From NCBI RefSeq assembly GCF_000346465.2, contig NC_034009.1:18619606-18683605 (forward strand): 64,000 bases of DNA. Direction: 5' to 3'. This DNA is from Prunus persica (lineage: Eukaryota > Streptophyta > Magnoliopsida > Rosales > Rosaceae). Below, piece by piece: positions 1-10,935 of this stretch (position 1 is the stretch's first letter; every line of letters begins with the position of its first letter). Under the pieces are notes generated by a model. It did not search any database. It saw nothing but the letters and a program-made list of their open reading frames with translations, and was not told the origin of the DNA. The translations under genes and the position numbers were made by a program.

Positions 1-3000
1 GAGCCTCATTTTTGTACTGCTTCAGGATGGTGAACATGGCAGAGAGGTTAGGGATGTGTTGGTCAGCTGTGCGACTCTTGACTAGCATGTCATCGACATA
101 CACTTCCATGGTATTGCCAATCAGTGGGGCGAAGAGGCTGTTCACCAGACGCTGATAAGTAGCCCCGGCGTTCTTGAGGCTGAAAGACATCACCTTATAG
201 CAGTAAAGGCCACGATCCGTAATAAAAGAGGTGTGGGCCTGATCTTCGGGGTGCATGAAGATCTGATTGTAACCTGAGTAAGCATCCATGAAGCTAAGGA
301 GGGCGTGGCCAGCTGTGGCGTCGACCAGCTGGTCAATGCGGGGTAGGGGGAAGCTGTCCTTTGGGTAGGCCCGATTAAGGTTGGTGTAATCGACACAAAT
401 GCGCCAGCCCTTTCTTGGTTTACGGACCATCACGACATTGGCCAGCCATGTAGGATAGTCAACCTCCCTGATGAATCCGATACTACTCAATCGATCCACC
501 TCCGCCCTCATAGCCTCATAGCGCTCGGGATCATAAGCACAACGCTTCTGTCGGACTGGTCGGATGACAAGATTGACGCTAAGCCTATGGGATATGATGT
601 CTGGTGATATGTCAGGCATGTCATTGTAGGACCATATGAAGACTTCGAAGTTGAGGCGGAGGAAGGCGACCAGGTCAGAGCGAAGCTCTGGCGAGATGGA
701 GGTGCCGATCCGGACTTGTCGATCCGGGATATCGTCATGGAGGGTAACCAGCTCTAGGTCTTCCATGGGTTCGGCTTGCTGTGTGATAGACTCCTCCCTT
801 GGGTCCTCAGGTGGGTCGGTGCCAGCTTGAGGAGGGACGGGCGCCATGGTTACCGCAAGGGCCTCACTCCTATATTGGCGATTGATGGATTTGACTGCTG
901 AAGCATAGCAGCTTCCGGCCCCGAGTTGGTCGCCGCGCACCATGCCTGGGCTATTAGGTGTAGGGAACTTCAACAGCAGCATATGCGTGGAAATAAAAGC
1001 CCTTATTTGGGCCAAGGCTGGGTGGCCGAGGATGACTTTGTAGGCTGTGGGACAATCAACGATAAGGAAGGGGGTAGTGATCGTCGTCCGCTGGGGTGCG
1101 GCCCCAATTGATATAGGGAGATGAATGCTACCAATGGGCTGGACCACATCACCCGAGAAGCTCACAAGGGGTGTGATGCTTCGGTCGAGTAGGTGAGATG
1201 GGACCTGGAGTTCATTGAAGGTGGTAGCAAACATCACACTGACCGAGCTGCCAGTGTCCACCAGGATACGCCCAACGTCGAAGTTAGAAATGTCAGCACG
1301 GATAATGAGTGGATCATCATGGAGGAGGATAACACCACGCTCTTCCTCCTCGCAGAAGGTAATGGGAGCCCAGCCCGACCTTTGGGTCTTCGGCGAGCGT
1401 CCCTGCTCAGTGCTGAAGACCTGGTGCGCATAGGTGGAGCAGACATAATGTTTGATTGAGTTGTTGGAGGTGCCAGCCAGGGTAGGACCACCACTGATGG
1501 TGGAGATCATGTTGATCTGTCGTTGGTGAGGGTTAGGCGGGGGTGCTAGGTTGTGCACATAGTTGTCCAGCTTTCCCTCACGGATGAGCCCTTCAATTAT
1601 GTTGCACAACGCAACACAAGATTCGGTGTCATGGCCGCTGAATTGATGAAAGCGGCAGAAGACACCCGTGTTTGGCATGGGCTTGCTGGATGGTCTTCGG
1701 AGGGGTGGCTTGGGGATGATAGAAGCTTCACGCACCAGGACATTCTCATAGGTGGTGTTGAGGGTGGTAAAAACCTCGAACCTAGGCCTGGGTGTGAATG
1801 GAAGTGGGGCCCGATCAGCTGTCTTGGGAGGGTTGCTTCCACTAGATTGATGGTGGTTGCCATGTATGCCACGTTTGTTATTGCTGAAGGGATGCCGGTA
1901 GCTATCCTTCTGTTTTGGTTGTTGGTTACCCTGGGTATTCGGGGCTGGGGTAGAATGCTGAGGCGGGGCTGAAGCGGGTGCTGATGCAGGTGGAGAATCG
2001 GCGAAAGTGTTGCGTGCCAGGTTGGCTGGGCCACGCTTGGAATTGAAGTATTCAGCCTTAGCATGGATCGCTGCCTATTTCATGAGCTCTGTATATGTGT
2101 TCCAACTGTTGCTATGAACCAGGTAGCGGAAGTTGGACTTACGGAGGCCGCTCTTAAAAGCACCGAAGGCAGCGCGATCGTTAGTGTCCGGGCAGCGGGA
2201 GTATTCGTGATTGAACCGAGCTGCATATTCCCGAAGGGGTTCATCCTCAGCTTGCTGAAGCATATACAAGTCGTCGACGGAGTATAGGCGATCAGTCTGG
2301 ATCATAAAATGATCCAGGAACGTCTGCTTGAAACTATCGAATGAGTTGATGGTGCGGGGGTGGAGTCTATAGAACCAATTCAGGGCCGCGCCGCTTAGGG
2401 TGGAAGGGAAGAGAAGGCACATGCCTTCATCAGTGAGGCCTTTGCACCCAAGGGCAGACTGGAAGGAGTGGATGTGGGTGAGAGGGTCCTCCGTGCCAGT
2501 GTAGAAAGCGATGCGGAGCGGCTGGATATCTTTCTCCTGGTGGTAGTGGAGGATACGTTCAGTAAAGGGCCCCGGTCGTGGTTTTGCCCAGAGGGGTTGA
2601 TGGCTGTGATGTTGTTCGCTCTCCAGACGTCGGACCTTTTCAAAGAGAAGCCTCATGGCCGGGTCGGCATGAGGAAGAGTTTCGGGTGCCAAGGGCCTGG
2701 AGACGGGGCAGATAGGGGCTAGGGAATGTTCCCAATCTTCCTGCGCCTCGGTGTGGTATGTTGGCCAGGCCTCCAAATTATAGAATTCCCAACTATCCGA
2801 GTCCCCGACACCTTCCTTATCGGGTATGCGGACGGGGCCTGGCGAAGGGCCCAGGTGTGTCACCCGTGGGTCTTCGAGGTTGACAGGGATAGGGATCGGT
2901 CCTGGTTGACGGTCCGAGATGCGATCCCTACAATCTTGGTAGATCCTGACTGGTTCATGGGGCCGGTCCTTCGGTGGGGGAACGCAAAGGAGTCGCAGCT

Positions 3001-3351
3001 GGGTTAGCTCCGGATGAAGGTGGTCTTTACCCTCTCGAAGCCTAGATTAGGCCGGGGCACTGTGGCTGGAATGTACTGGCTGGTTCGGCTGAGTATGCCC
3101 AACGTTCTGGGTGGGTCTTGTTGGGCATCCTGGGCGCGAGTCCTCTCTTGATTCCTCTTTAGAGAACGATAGTCATGCTCTAGCTCAGCATTCCGGCAAT
3201 GAAGATGCTCGTATTTCTCCGACATTTTAGTGATACTGCCGCGAAGGCGCTCCACTTCTGCCTGGAGAGTGGCATCTCCCGAAGATTTCCTTCGGGAAGT
3301 ACCATCGCGGGGGGTATGATGCTGGGTATCGCGGCTATCCTCGGTTGGCAT
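1..3351 (-). pseudogene. gag-pol polyprotein of the Ty3/gypsy element, partial and disrupted
   Basis: The N-terminus (3351 downwards) is a charged coiled-coil gag leader. The retrotransposon gag core follows at 2863-2075, with the typical tryptophan/arginine-rich pattern around LNWFYRL. In the same frame come a linker, an aspartic protease with DTGSS (about 1244-1258) and a reverse transcriptase with YVDD near 89-100. Two lesions are visible. A one-frame shift separates the leader ORF, which ends at 3004, from the gag core. An in-frame TAG at 2075-2077 sits where this family usually has a sense codon. I found no other stop in the parts I translated. RNase H and integrase would lie left of the window. 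The element is therefore young-looking but probably not autonomous. Confidence 0.85.
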
Positions 3352-3444
3352 AGCAGAGTGTGGGGTGAAGAAGAGGCAACAGGGCCTGATGGGTGAAGGA
3401 GCCAGCTGGGCTGATAGAGAGAGAGAGGGGATTCTAGTGTCGAT

Positions 3445-3462
3445 TTCCCACAGACGGCGCCA
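3445..3462 (-). other. Primer-binding site of the LTR retrotransposon
   Basis: Read on the minus strand, TGGCGCCGTCTGTGGGAA follows the LTR end after three bases. The TGGCGCC start is typical of tRNA primer-binding sites in plant Ty3/gypsy elements. I do not assign the primer tRNA. Confidence 0.7.
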
Positions 3463-3465
3463 AAC

Positions 3466-3970
3466 TGTTAATGCTCAAAATGGCTCGGCCAATATTGAGT
3501 CCAACTTAGTGATGAGATAGGTAGGGTCTTCAGCAGGGAAGAGGGCTGAGGCCTTGGGTGACCTAGGCTGGTGGGAGACCTGCAGAAGACAAAATGGTAG
3601 GAGCAATCGTTAAGCTTCGGACACCGGTGTGGTGCCGGCCGAAGGCTCTCCGATGCCTAAGTCAGTTACAAGTGGTAATTCTGGCAGAGTAACAGTAAAA
3701 GTGGGAGAATAGTTACCCTTTTTACTTGGGTACTGTTCCCTATTTATAGGGAAGTGAAAGTAGGAGGTTCGCACAAAGTTCCAATGTGGGACTTTGTGCA
3801 AGTCGTCGTGGTGGCGACATGTGTCCTGGGGATTAGGTTTGGCAGTTGGGAGCTTCGGCAAGTGTCTGGCACCTCAGGAGTATGTCTTCCTTCGGCAAGG
3901 GAGAAGGCGTGGCTGCCTTGGTGCTAGTCGCTTTGATGCTGGGTCTACTCGGTTCACTATGGTGTAAACA
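3466..3970 (-). repeat. 5' LTR of the Ty3/gypsy element
   Basis: The block begins TGTTAATG and ends GTAAACA on the plus strand, so it has the TG..CA termini of an LTR. It lies directly beside the primer-binding site and the gag leader. The partner LTR is outside the window. The adjoining five bases CCAGC (3971-3975) would be the target duplication, which cannot be verified here. Confidence 0.8.
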
Positions 3971-3976
3971 CCAGCA

Positions 3977-4297
3977 ATGTTAGGACTTGTTTACCATGCT
4001 CTTAGTATAGTTGCTACTCACCGTAGGGATCCTGGTTTCGCAGATGCATATCTTCCCATTCATTATATGATTGGATGGTTAAGGGAGCATTTTCCTGATC
4101 TATTTGATTGCCCCTGTGATAATGACTTTCCAGAACATTACCTTGTTCGAGCAAGGTATAGTCAGATTGAAGCCAAATATGTCAGCTCCAATCAAGCTAG
4201 AATCATCTTCAGGAGTGAATTTATAGTTTATTGCCCTAGTGTCTTTCTTGCACATAACGATCAACGAAGGCTCAAGAGCAAGAGATTCACCAACTGA
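3977..4297 (+). pseudogene. Plant mobile domain (PMD)-like coding fragment
   Basis: An open frame of 106 codons contains GWLREHFPDLFDCP and a following LVRARYSQIEAKYVSSNQAR segment. These resemble the plant mobile domain found in MAIN/MAIL proteins and in plant transposons, where a W-L-x-x-x-FP-x-L-[YF]-x-C block is followed by a basic A-R-x-[IL]-F segment. The usual domain is several hundred residues, so this is only a piece. Its 5' side is cut by the LTR element ending at 3970, which probably inserted into it. Whether it came from a host gene or from another transposon cannot be decided. The family call rests on remembered motif shape only. Confidence 0.5.
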
Positions 4298-4914
4298 TCA
4301 ATACTCTGTTTTCTTCTTATAGCGAGCTCTAAGAGATGAGATTATTATTATTATTTTTACTATATTTTTTCCCTTCAATAAGCGTTCTTGTAATTTGGTT
4401 CATCCACCAAGAATTCATTGGTAGGCCTTTCTTTCAGTATTCTATGCTCTTGTAATGTGGTTTTTCCACCAAGAACAATTTTCAAAATAAAGATTTCGTA
4501 GGATTTGGTTTTCCTATTTCACAGTTTATACTCATGTGAGGTTGGAGTTATTGCATAGTATACAATAGTTTAACTACGTGCTAACACCATCAATGGACAA
4601 GAATGAATTTGTGAAAATTTACGGCTACACCTAGCTTTTGGGCTAGCTTGCCTACGTTCCCTGTGAAGGAATCAAGCCGAATGCAGTTCACCCTCTTTGA
4701 ATTGAGGTAATGAAAGGAGATTTTGAGACTTGTGATTGAATGTAGCTTTTAAGGGACTAGACCTTTTGAAGGATTAAGTCTACCGTAGTTCTTTTACTTA
4801 GGCCGCCCTTTAGGGTTTTCAACCCTCAAAGTTTTTTTTTTTTTTTTATAGCTCTGATTTTTGCTTGGACCACCCTTTTAGGTTTTCAGCCCAATGAACA
4901 TTTTTTTTTACCAT
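4298..4914. other. Non-coding stretch between PMD fragment and old gypsy remnant
   Basis: There is no credible gene. A roughly 60-bp motif ending in a T-run is imperfectly repeated: GCCGCCCTTTAGGGTTTTC near 4803 and CCACCCTTTTAGGTTTTC near 4869. A (T)n tract lies at about 4832-4849. Confidence 0.5.
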
Positions 4915-5903
4915 CAGGCATCAAGCTTCTTGACGAATTTCCCATTCACACAAAGATATATGCACTTGCCTTCGTAGTTTGACAACTCGTAAGCACCCTT
5001 AGAGAAAACCTTAGTAATGACGTAGGGTCCCTCCTACTTTGGTTCAAGCTTACCACACATTTTCCTAGTAATGACAAAGGGTTCGGACAATTAAAACCAA
5101 ATCTCCAAATAAGAAAGATCTAAACTTAAAATTCCCCTGCAGCCTGAGCTTGATATATTTCAAGCCTTTATTGAGCTGCCAGTCTTTTCTCACCAAATTG
5201 TACGGTGTACATCCTGTTGAGTTGCGTATGGTAGTCCTATAAGCCCATAATGCTTCAGGAAGGCATTCATGTTAGTCTCTTTTGTTTCCTGAGACCATTT
5301 TCTTCAAGATATTGCACAATATCTTATTGAAAGCTTCAACTTGACCGTTTGACGACGGATTGTAACTCATGAAAAATGAGTGTTGAAACCTATACTTCTC
5401 GCACAACTTGGTCATGGACTTGCATTTGAAATACAATGCATTGTCAGATATTATCTTCAATGCATCGTCTGCTCGTACCTCCTTTAAAGGAATTGCTTCT
5501 GCCCACTTGGAGAAGTAACCAGTCACGGCCAAGATGTATTGATGTTAACATGATGACTTAGGCTTTATGATGCCCACAACATCTAATCCCCAAGCTTCAA
5601 ATGGCCAACACAAAGTTTTCGGATGCAATCGTTGGGGTAGCTAGTGTATAAACTCTCCATGCAACTGGCAATCCTTACATGTGGTTGCAAATTTCATTAA
5701 GTCTCGGACCATTTTGGCCAATAGTAATCCAATCGCTTCAGTTGATTTGAGAGTTTTGGACCGGCTTGCAAAGCACCGCAAGTGCTAGCATGAGTATCAC
5801 AAGAGGCTTTAGTTGCATCTTGTTTCGACAGGCACCTTAACAACATACCATCAAATGACCTTTTGTACAAGGTGTCGTTTAAATACAAAAATAAAATGGC
5901 CAT
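4915..5903 (-). pseudogene. Integrase remnant of the old gypsy element
   Basis: The upstream piece (5903-5697) ends in a DYYWPKW block like the H2C2 zinc-binding domain of plant gypsy integrases. The core piece (5532-5272) has the FSKWAEAIPL signature, SDNA, and SSNGQVEAFNK with the glutamate of the DDE triad. The first aspartate of the usual V-T-D-Y-F motif is a glycine here (VTGYFSKW), so the enzyme would be inactive even without the stops. A further stretch down to about 4915 matches the polymerase C-terminal tail (GPYVITKVFSKGAYEL). It is clearly a relic. Confidence 0.8.
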
Positions 5904-6500
5904 GCTCCGACATTAGATATCAGAGTGAATCTGCCTTGAAAATCAAAATGACTCTATGAGGGACGATATAGTGTCATAATTTCTTTACAGCAAACACCAA
6001 TGTGAGGCAGACCTTTTTGATGGGGGTTGTAAGTTTGTTTTACCCCCACAAGTGTTCTACTCAAGTAATAAACTGCATTTTATTTTTCATCCTCATTGTG
6101 TTGGGCGAGCAATTCCCCCAATGAGTGTTCTAATATGTACAAGATTAAAGGTTTCCCTTTAATTGGTGCCATTAGAACAGGCGGATTCAACAGATATTGT
6201 TTAATTCTTTCCAAAGCATTTTGACATGCTTGATCCTAAACAAACCGAACATCCTTCTTCATGAGCCTCGAGGATGATTGACACCTTCCAGAGAGATTTA
6301 AGAAGAACTGTTGTACATAGGCTAGTCTCCCTTGCAGCCCTCGCAACTCCTTTAAATTTCGAGAGGGACGCATTTCACAGATTTCCTTGATTTCTGTAGG
6401 ATCAATTTCAATTCTACGATGTTGACTGACAAAGCCAAAGAATTTGCTTGAAGTTACCCCAAATGCACAATTTAAGGGGGTTCATTTTCAACATGTGCTT

Positions 6501-7142
6501 TCAGAGTCTATCAAAAACTAGTTTTAAGTCACTCAAATGATGTTCTCTTTTTCTGTTTTTGACAACCAAATCATCGACGTAGCATTCAATGGTATTATGA
6601 AGCATGTCCTTGAAAATTGTCATCATGACTCTTTGGTAAGTTGCCCCTGCATTTTTCAACCCAAAACGCATCACAATGTAGCAATATATTCCTTTTGAAG
6701 TACGGATGGCAGTCTTCTCTTGATCCTCTGGAGCCATTTTTATTTCTTTGCAACCTGATAATCCGTCAATAAACGATAGAGCACCAAAACCGGTCGTTGC
6801 GTCTACCAATAATTCTGTGATTGGGAGAGGAAACTCATCTTTTGGGCATGCACCATTGAAGTCTCTATATTCCACATATATACGTAGTGCCCCAGTTTTT
6901 TTTAGGACTAGGACAATATTGGACAACAAAGTGGGATATAGGACCTCTCGGATAAAACCAGCAGCAATAAGCTTGTCAATCTCAATTTCTATTTGGATCG
7001 TTAGCTTTAGCCGAAAAAGATGTGGAGCTTGCTTCACCCATCGAGTCTCATCAGGTATCCCAAGTTTGTGAATTGCGACCTTTGGGTCCAAACCCAACAT
7101 GTATTGATAACTCCATGCAAATACATCTCGGTACTCTTGCAA
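6501..7142 (-). pseudogene. Reverse transcriptase remnant of the old gypsy element
   Basis: A 213-codon open frame carries the RT fingers/palm signature: IREVLYPTLLSNIVLVLKK, FPLPITELLVDATTG, MRFGLKNAGATYQR and the YVDD active-site box at its C-terminal end. Length and motif order agree with plant Ty3/gypsy RT. The SFIDGLSGCKEI segment differs from the usual S-F-x-D-x-x-S-G-Y-x-Q-I, having Cys-Lys in place of Tyr-Asn/Gln. The frame ends before the thumb and RNase H, and neighbouring pol parts are in other frames, so this is a fossil. Confidence 0.85.
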
Positions 7143-7367
7143 AAGTTGAGTGTATTCTTCTAATTCTTGCGGTGTTAACGAAGCACTGACAAAGATAGGT
7201 TTTGGACTGCCAGCTGTACCAAGATTAATTTCTTAGAGATCATCAATCGTGGCTTGACCTCCCTCCTCTATTTTTGGTAAAGCTGGTTGGACTATGTCAA
7301 TGAATTCCTCGATATCTAGAGGGTTATTGTCTTTGTCCACTTATTCTTCAAAAGAGGTACAGTTGAC

Positions 7368-9572
7368 TTAGATAGGGTCATCCATTATTTTCACCCTTTT
7401 GACTATTTTGATCACGGATTTCTCTTGACTCTTAACCTTCCATTTTCTTTTATTATGGACTTTCTTTTGTTGAGAATTGGAAGGGTTCTCTAAGCGTTGA
7501 AAGATTGAGATGCGGGGTAGTTGTCTGCCTCCTAAGCGTTTAAACACATAAATGCGAAGCGGCCTGGTATTTACCTCATCTTCCCTAAACATAGCTTGTT
7601 CCATATTAGTGAGCACTTCGGGCTCGGAAGTTTCTAGTTGTGGCCTTGGAAGAGACATTTTGAGCATGTCACTCTCATTTTGAACTGTGAGGCCAGCATT
7701 ACTTTTCTTCCCTTTTCGGCCTTTGAGTTTTATCTTTAGTGGAGCAGATGTTGTTTCTGGCAATGATGCCTTTTTGTGGACGACTACTCATTTACTGGGG
7801 CCATCATTTTTGCCAAAAGTGGTCAAAATGACCAAACTTCCCCTTGGGATAGACTGACTGATCTTTTGTAAGGGACAAATGTAACTTGTTGTCACCAGTG
7901 ACTCCATTGTTTATTTCAACGAGCCTGTTTCTAGTTTACAAGGATCCTTTTTTGAAGACTTAACAATTATCTTTGGCTTGGGAGCCTTTGAAGTCAGGAC
8001 TTCTTCAACTTTTGAGGATGACATACCACGAGGTGTTAGATTCAATCGAATTCCTCTTAAAGGTTTGGGTGCTTCTAACTTCTGTGATTTTCTTGCTTTG
8101 ACAGTCGCTCATTTATTCTCTTTATCAACCTGTGATGGCTATGTAAATGAGAGACCAGGTGAACTGTAAAACTTCGCATCAGGGTAATTTACCTCTTTGC
8201 CTCTGAAAGGGTCTGTGTCACCTGAAATACTCTTGACCCATTCTCCAAGTATTTGAAGCATTGGTGAAGTGTAGAAAGGACTATGCCATATGTATGGAGC
8301 CATGGCCATCCAGCAGGACGTTGTATGAAGTGTCAGCATCAATCACGTGGAATAAGGCGTCTAAATATAGGTCCCTTATTTCCATTTCCAATGCAATAGA
8401 GCCCATGGATTTTTGCTCAAGTTGGTTAAACTCTTGAATAGTCAACATGGAAGGAGACAACTGTCGGCACTCATCCCTATAGCATGGAGCGTCTTTAAAG
8501 GGATAAGATTCACAGAGATTCGATTATTTGTTATGCCTCCAACTTCGCCAGTGACGTAAAGAGGTCGATTATGAAATTTGGACCCAAGTAAAAAGTCATC
8601 TTCACCAAAAGTAATAACTGCCAGAGATGATGCACAAAACTTTTAGGTTTTAGTTTTGTGGATATCCGCTGATTTCAAACATGACTTGTATAAATTTGGC
8701 CTCATTAAAGCCATTACAAGTGTTTCCCTAAACTCTCAACATTTGTAACACGTCAAAGACACTTAAAGGAGAGTGGATGCACTTAAGATGAGCCAAAATA
8801 TCATACTTAACTACATGTGATTGTGATGACTCATTCATTTTATCGGTCTTGGGTTTAGGGTTCTTTGCTTTTGAGGAGGACGGTGGAACTTCCCTTGCAA
8901 CAGTCTTTTTTGACAAGGAGACTTTAATCTCTTTCACCTTTGACTTCTTCTCCGTTTTAAAGGAATCAACTTGTGCTTTATCAGCATATGGAATGCTTCG
9001 ACAGAAATAGAGGGTAATCTCATCAACCTCTATGTCAGTCTCATATTCCTCCACAGAAACCATGTTGCATTGCATAACTTCTTCCTCAACTTTGGATTCA
9101 CTTGAGAATAACTCAACTAGCAAAAACTCATTGAGTGTGACAGGACCCTTGCGGTTTATTCATATTCATCCTTTTGAGGGATTTGAACTTTCTTTTACAC
9201 CCTCTTTTTCTCTTATTTTTTAAGGATGGCATGCCTCAAAGCTTGATACCAGGATGAGTAGTAGATTTATGATTGGGTGGGAAATGTTTGGCCATACACT
9301 TTAACAAATATTTTTCGCCCTTCAGCAGATTGGTCGGCCAAAGAATCTTCCCATATCTCTGGACTAGGTGCAGTCATGAGCTCATGAAGAGAAGGAATTT
9401 GAAGATCACTAGACCATGGAGCATTTGGACATGCATGTACAATTGTGCCCCCATTGTTGGTATTAATACTTGCAACTTTCATTCCTTCTAGTAATGTAAA
9501 GGTGGGTGTGACTTTTTCCTTAATCATATTTGCTGTAGCTAATTGATGTCGGGAAGAAAAGTCTATTTCCAA
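7368..9572 (-). pseudogene. gag/protease-side remnant of the old gypsy element
   Basis: Several short minus-strand frames (7763-7368, 9123-8728, 9572-9267) are lysine- and serine-rich linkers. Near 8310-8340 a run reading DADTSYNVLL marks the protease C-terminal region typical of plant gypsy pol. The frames are not continuous and I cannot reconstruct domain limits. Assignment rests mainly on position upstream of the RT remnant. Confidence 0.55.
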
Positions 9573-9660
9573 CCCACCATTATTGAGGAGCTATTGGATT
9601 TTGTCCTTTAACATATAACAATCCTGGAGCGTATGACTAACGGCGGTGATACCGACAATA

Positions 9661-10030
9661 CACTACAATAAAAGTGTCTTTTTATGACCCAGGTTTAATG
9701 ACACATTGAAAATACACGTCATTAAATGCCATTATCTATGGCGCGTTTTTAAAATGCGTCATCGAAGTGAGTTTACGACACCGACACTCACTTCATGCGT
9801 CATTAAAATTGTTTTCAATGACGCAGGATGTGCATCATTGTTTCTTGTACATCTTGATGACGCCTTTCAGACGCCATTAAAATTATTTTTTCTACTGCTT
9901 ATCGTGAATTTAAAGACGTCGTCTATACGTCATGAAACATCTGTATGATGACGCATGTCCTACGTCATAGATGTACCCCACAAATTTTCTTAACTTAATG
10001 ACGTCCTCTACACATCATGAAATAGTTATA
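9661..10030. mobile_element. CACTA-type transposon end with subterminal repeats
   Basis: The sequence CACTACAATAAAA at 9661 is close to the CACTACAAGAAAA terminus of plant En/Spm (CACTA) transposons. The next ~360 bp contain many copies in both orientations of a TGACGCA/TGCGTCA-like motif (for example near 9750, 9800, 9860 and 9955). Dense short subterminal repeats of this kind are a hallmark of the superfamily. I could not find the matching opposite end or any transposase, so this is an isolated terminus or a deleted copy. Confidence 0.6.
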
Positions 10031-10348
10031 CGACAAAAGCAATCTTCGTTTTCTCAACAAAAGGTATGACACAGCCAAGAGTTTCATAGAATAGCATCTC
10101 TTTTTCTTTCTTCAGTCAAAGTAAACAACAAATATAATTGAAAACCAGCCAGTCCATGTCCTAAAGAGGCATGCGCCTCTTCTTTTTTCCTTCTTTTTGC
10201 TAACTTTGCTTCTTCTGTTTTCCTTTTGTTGCGTCTGTATGCAAACAATCACACAAAGCCATCTTCCAAAACATCGATGACTTCCTCTTCTTTTTCTTTT
10301 TTTCATCTGTATGTAAACAAACACACAAAGCCATCTTCCAAAACGAGG

Positions 10349-10358
10349 CTATATATAA
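10349..10358 (+). promoter_or_regulatory. TATA box-like element
   Basis: CTATATATAAG is a near-ideal plant TATA box. Just upstream a ~45-bp block (10229-10275) recurs at 10304-10350. No coding region follows convincingly, so this may be a remnant transposon promoter. Confidence 0.35.
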
Positions 10359-10780
10359 GCCTTTTCCTTTGTTTTGTCTATATGCACAACAAGTAGAGGA
10401 TAAAGAAGATCATCCAAGATAGAGAGAGGGGTTGTGCAACACAGCCCTATTTTCTTATTATTTGTTTTGACAGAATAACATGGCTTCTTTTTCTCGAAGA
10501 CCTCGATCCTTTTTTTCGCTGCTGCCTTTTCTTTTCTTTATGACTAAACACTTCTTTTCATTTTTTATGCAGTGCATTCAGAGAGAAAAAGAAAAGCTTT
10601 CTCAAGCAGAGAAAGAGAGAATTGGTCAGAGAGTCCAAGGGTAATACACATTCCTATTTTTCTGCACATTTTGGAATTAACTCCCAGAATATCATTTTTT
10701 TTGTTTTCCCATGGATTTCCTTTTCCTCAGCAAAGCTTTGTTGAAAGGGAATCATCCCGCAGATTTGCTATCCATCCATG

Positions 10781-10935
10781 TGATTTAAGGGTTGCCACCC
10801 AACATGGATTTATCATCCAAGAATTAGATTTAAGGGTGGCCACCCAAAATAAATTTATCATCCAAGAATTAGATTTATAGGTTGCCACCCAACATGGATT
10901 TATCATCCAAGAAATTGATTCAAGGGTTGCCACCA
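10781..10935 (+). repeat. 45-bp tandem repeat, about 3.5 units
   Basis: Each unit contains GATTTAAGGGTTGCCACCCA followed by a TTTATCATCCAAGAATTA segment. As the unit length is divisible by three, the array stays open in several frames, which explains the short overlapping ORFs on both strands. Confidence 0.8.

Larger units (their letters stand above)
1..3970 (-). mobile_element. Ty3/gypsy LTR retrotransposon, 5' part, truncated by window edge
   Basis: The element reads on the minus strand. From right to left it shows a 505-bp 5' LTR (3466-3970), a primer-binding-site-like stretch, a gag region, a DTGSS aspartic protease and a reverse transcriptase that runs off base 1. The protease-before-RT order and the RT sequence type are those of plant Ty3/gypsy elements. 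The integrase, RNase H and 3' LTR lie outside the window, so the element cannot be dated by comparing LTRs. Its right edge abuts a plant-mobile-domain-like fragment, which suggests insertion into that older sequence. The base composition is more GC-rich than the surrounding DNA. Confidence 0.9.
4915..9640 (-). mobile_element. Eroded Ty3/gypsy retrotransposon internal region
   Basis: Read on the minus strand from 9640 to 4915, this block preserves in order a gag/protease-side linker, a degenerate protease region near 8300, reverse transcriptase (7142-6501), an H2C2-type zinc-binding integrase N-terminus (5903-5697), the integrase core (5532-5272) and the pol C-terminus (ending about 4915). Frames are broken many times. 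No LTRs could be recognised at either side. It is distinct from, and much older than, the element at 1-3970. Confidence 0.8.
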
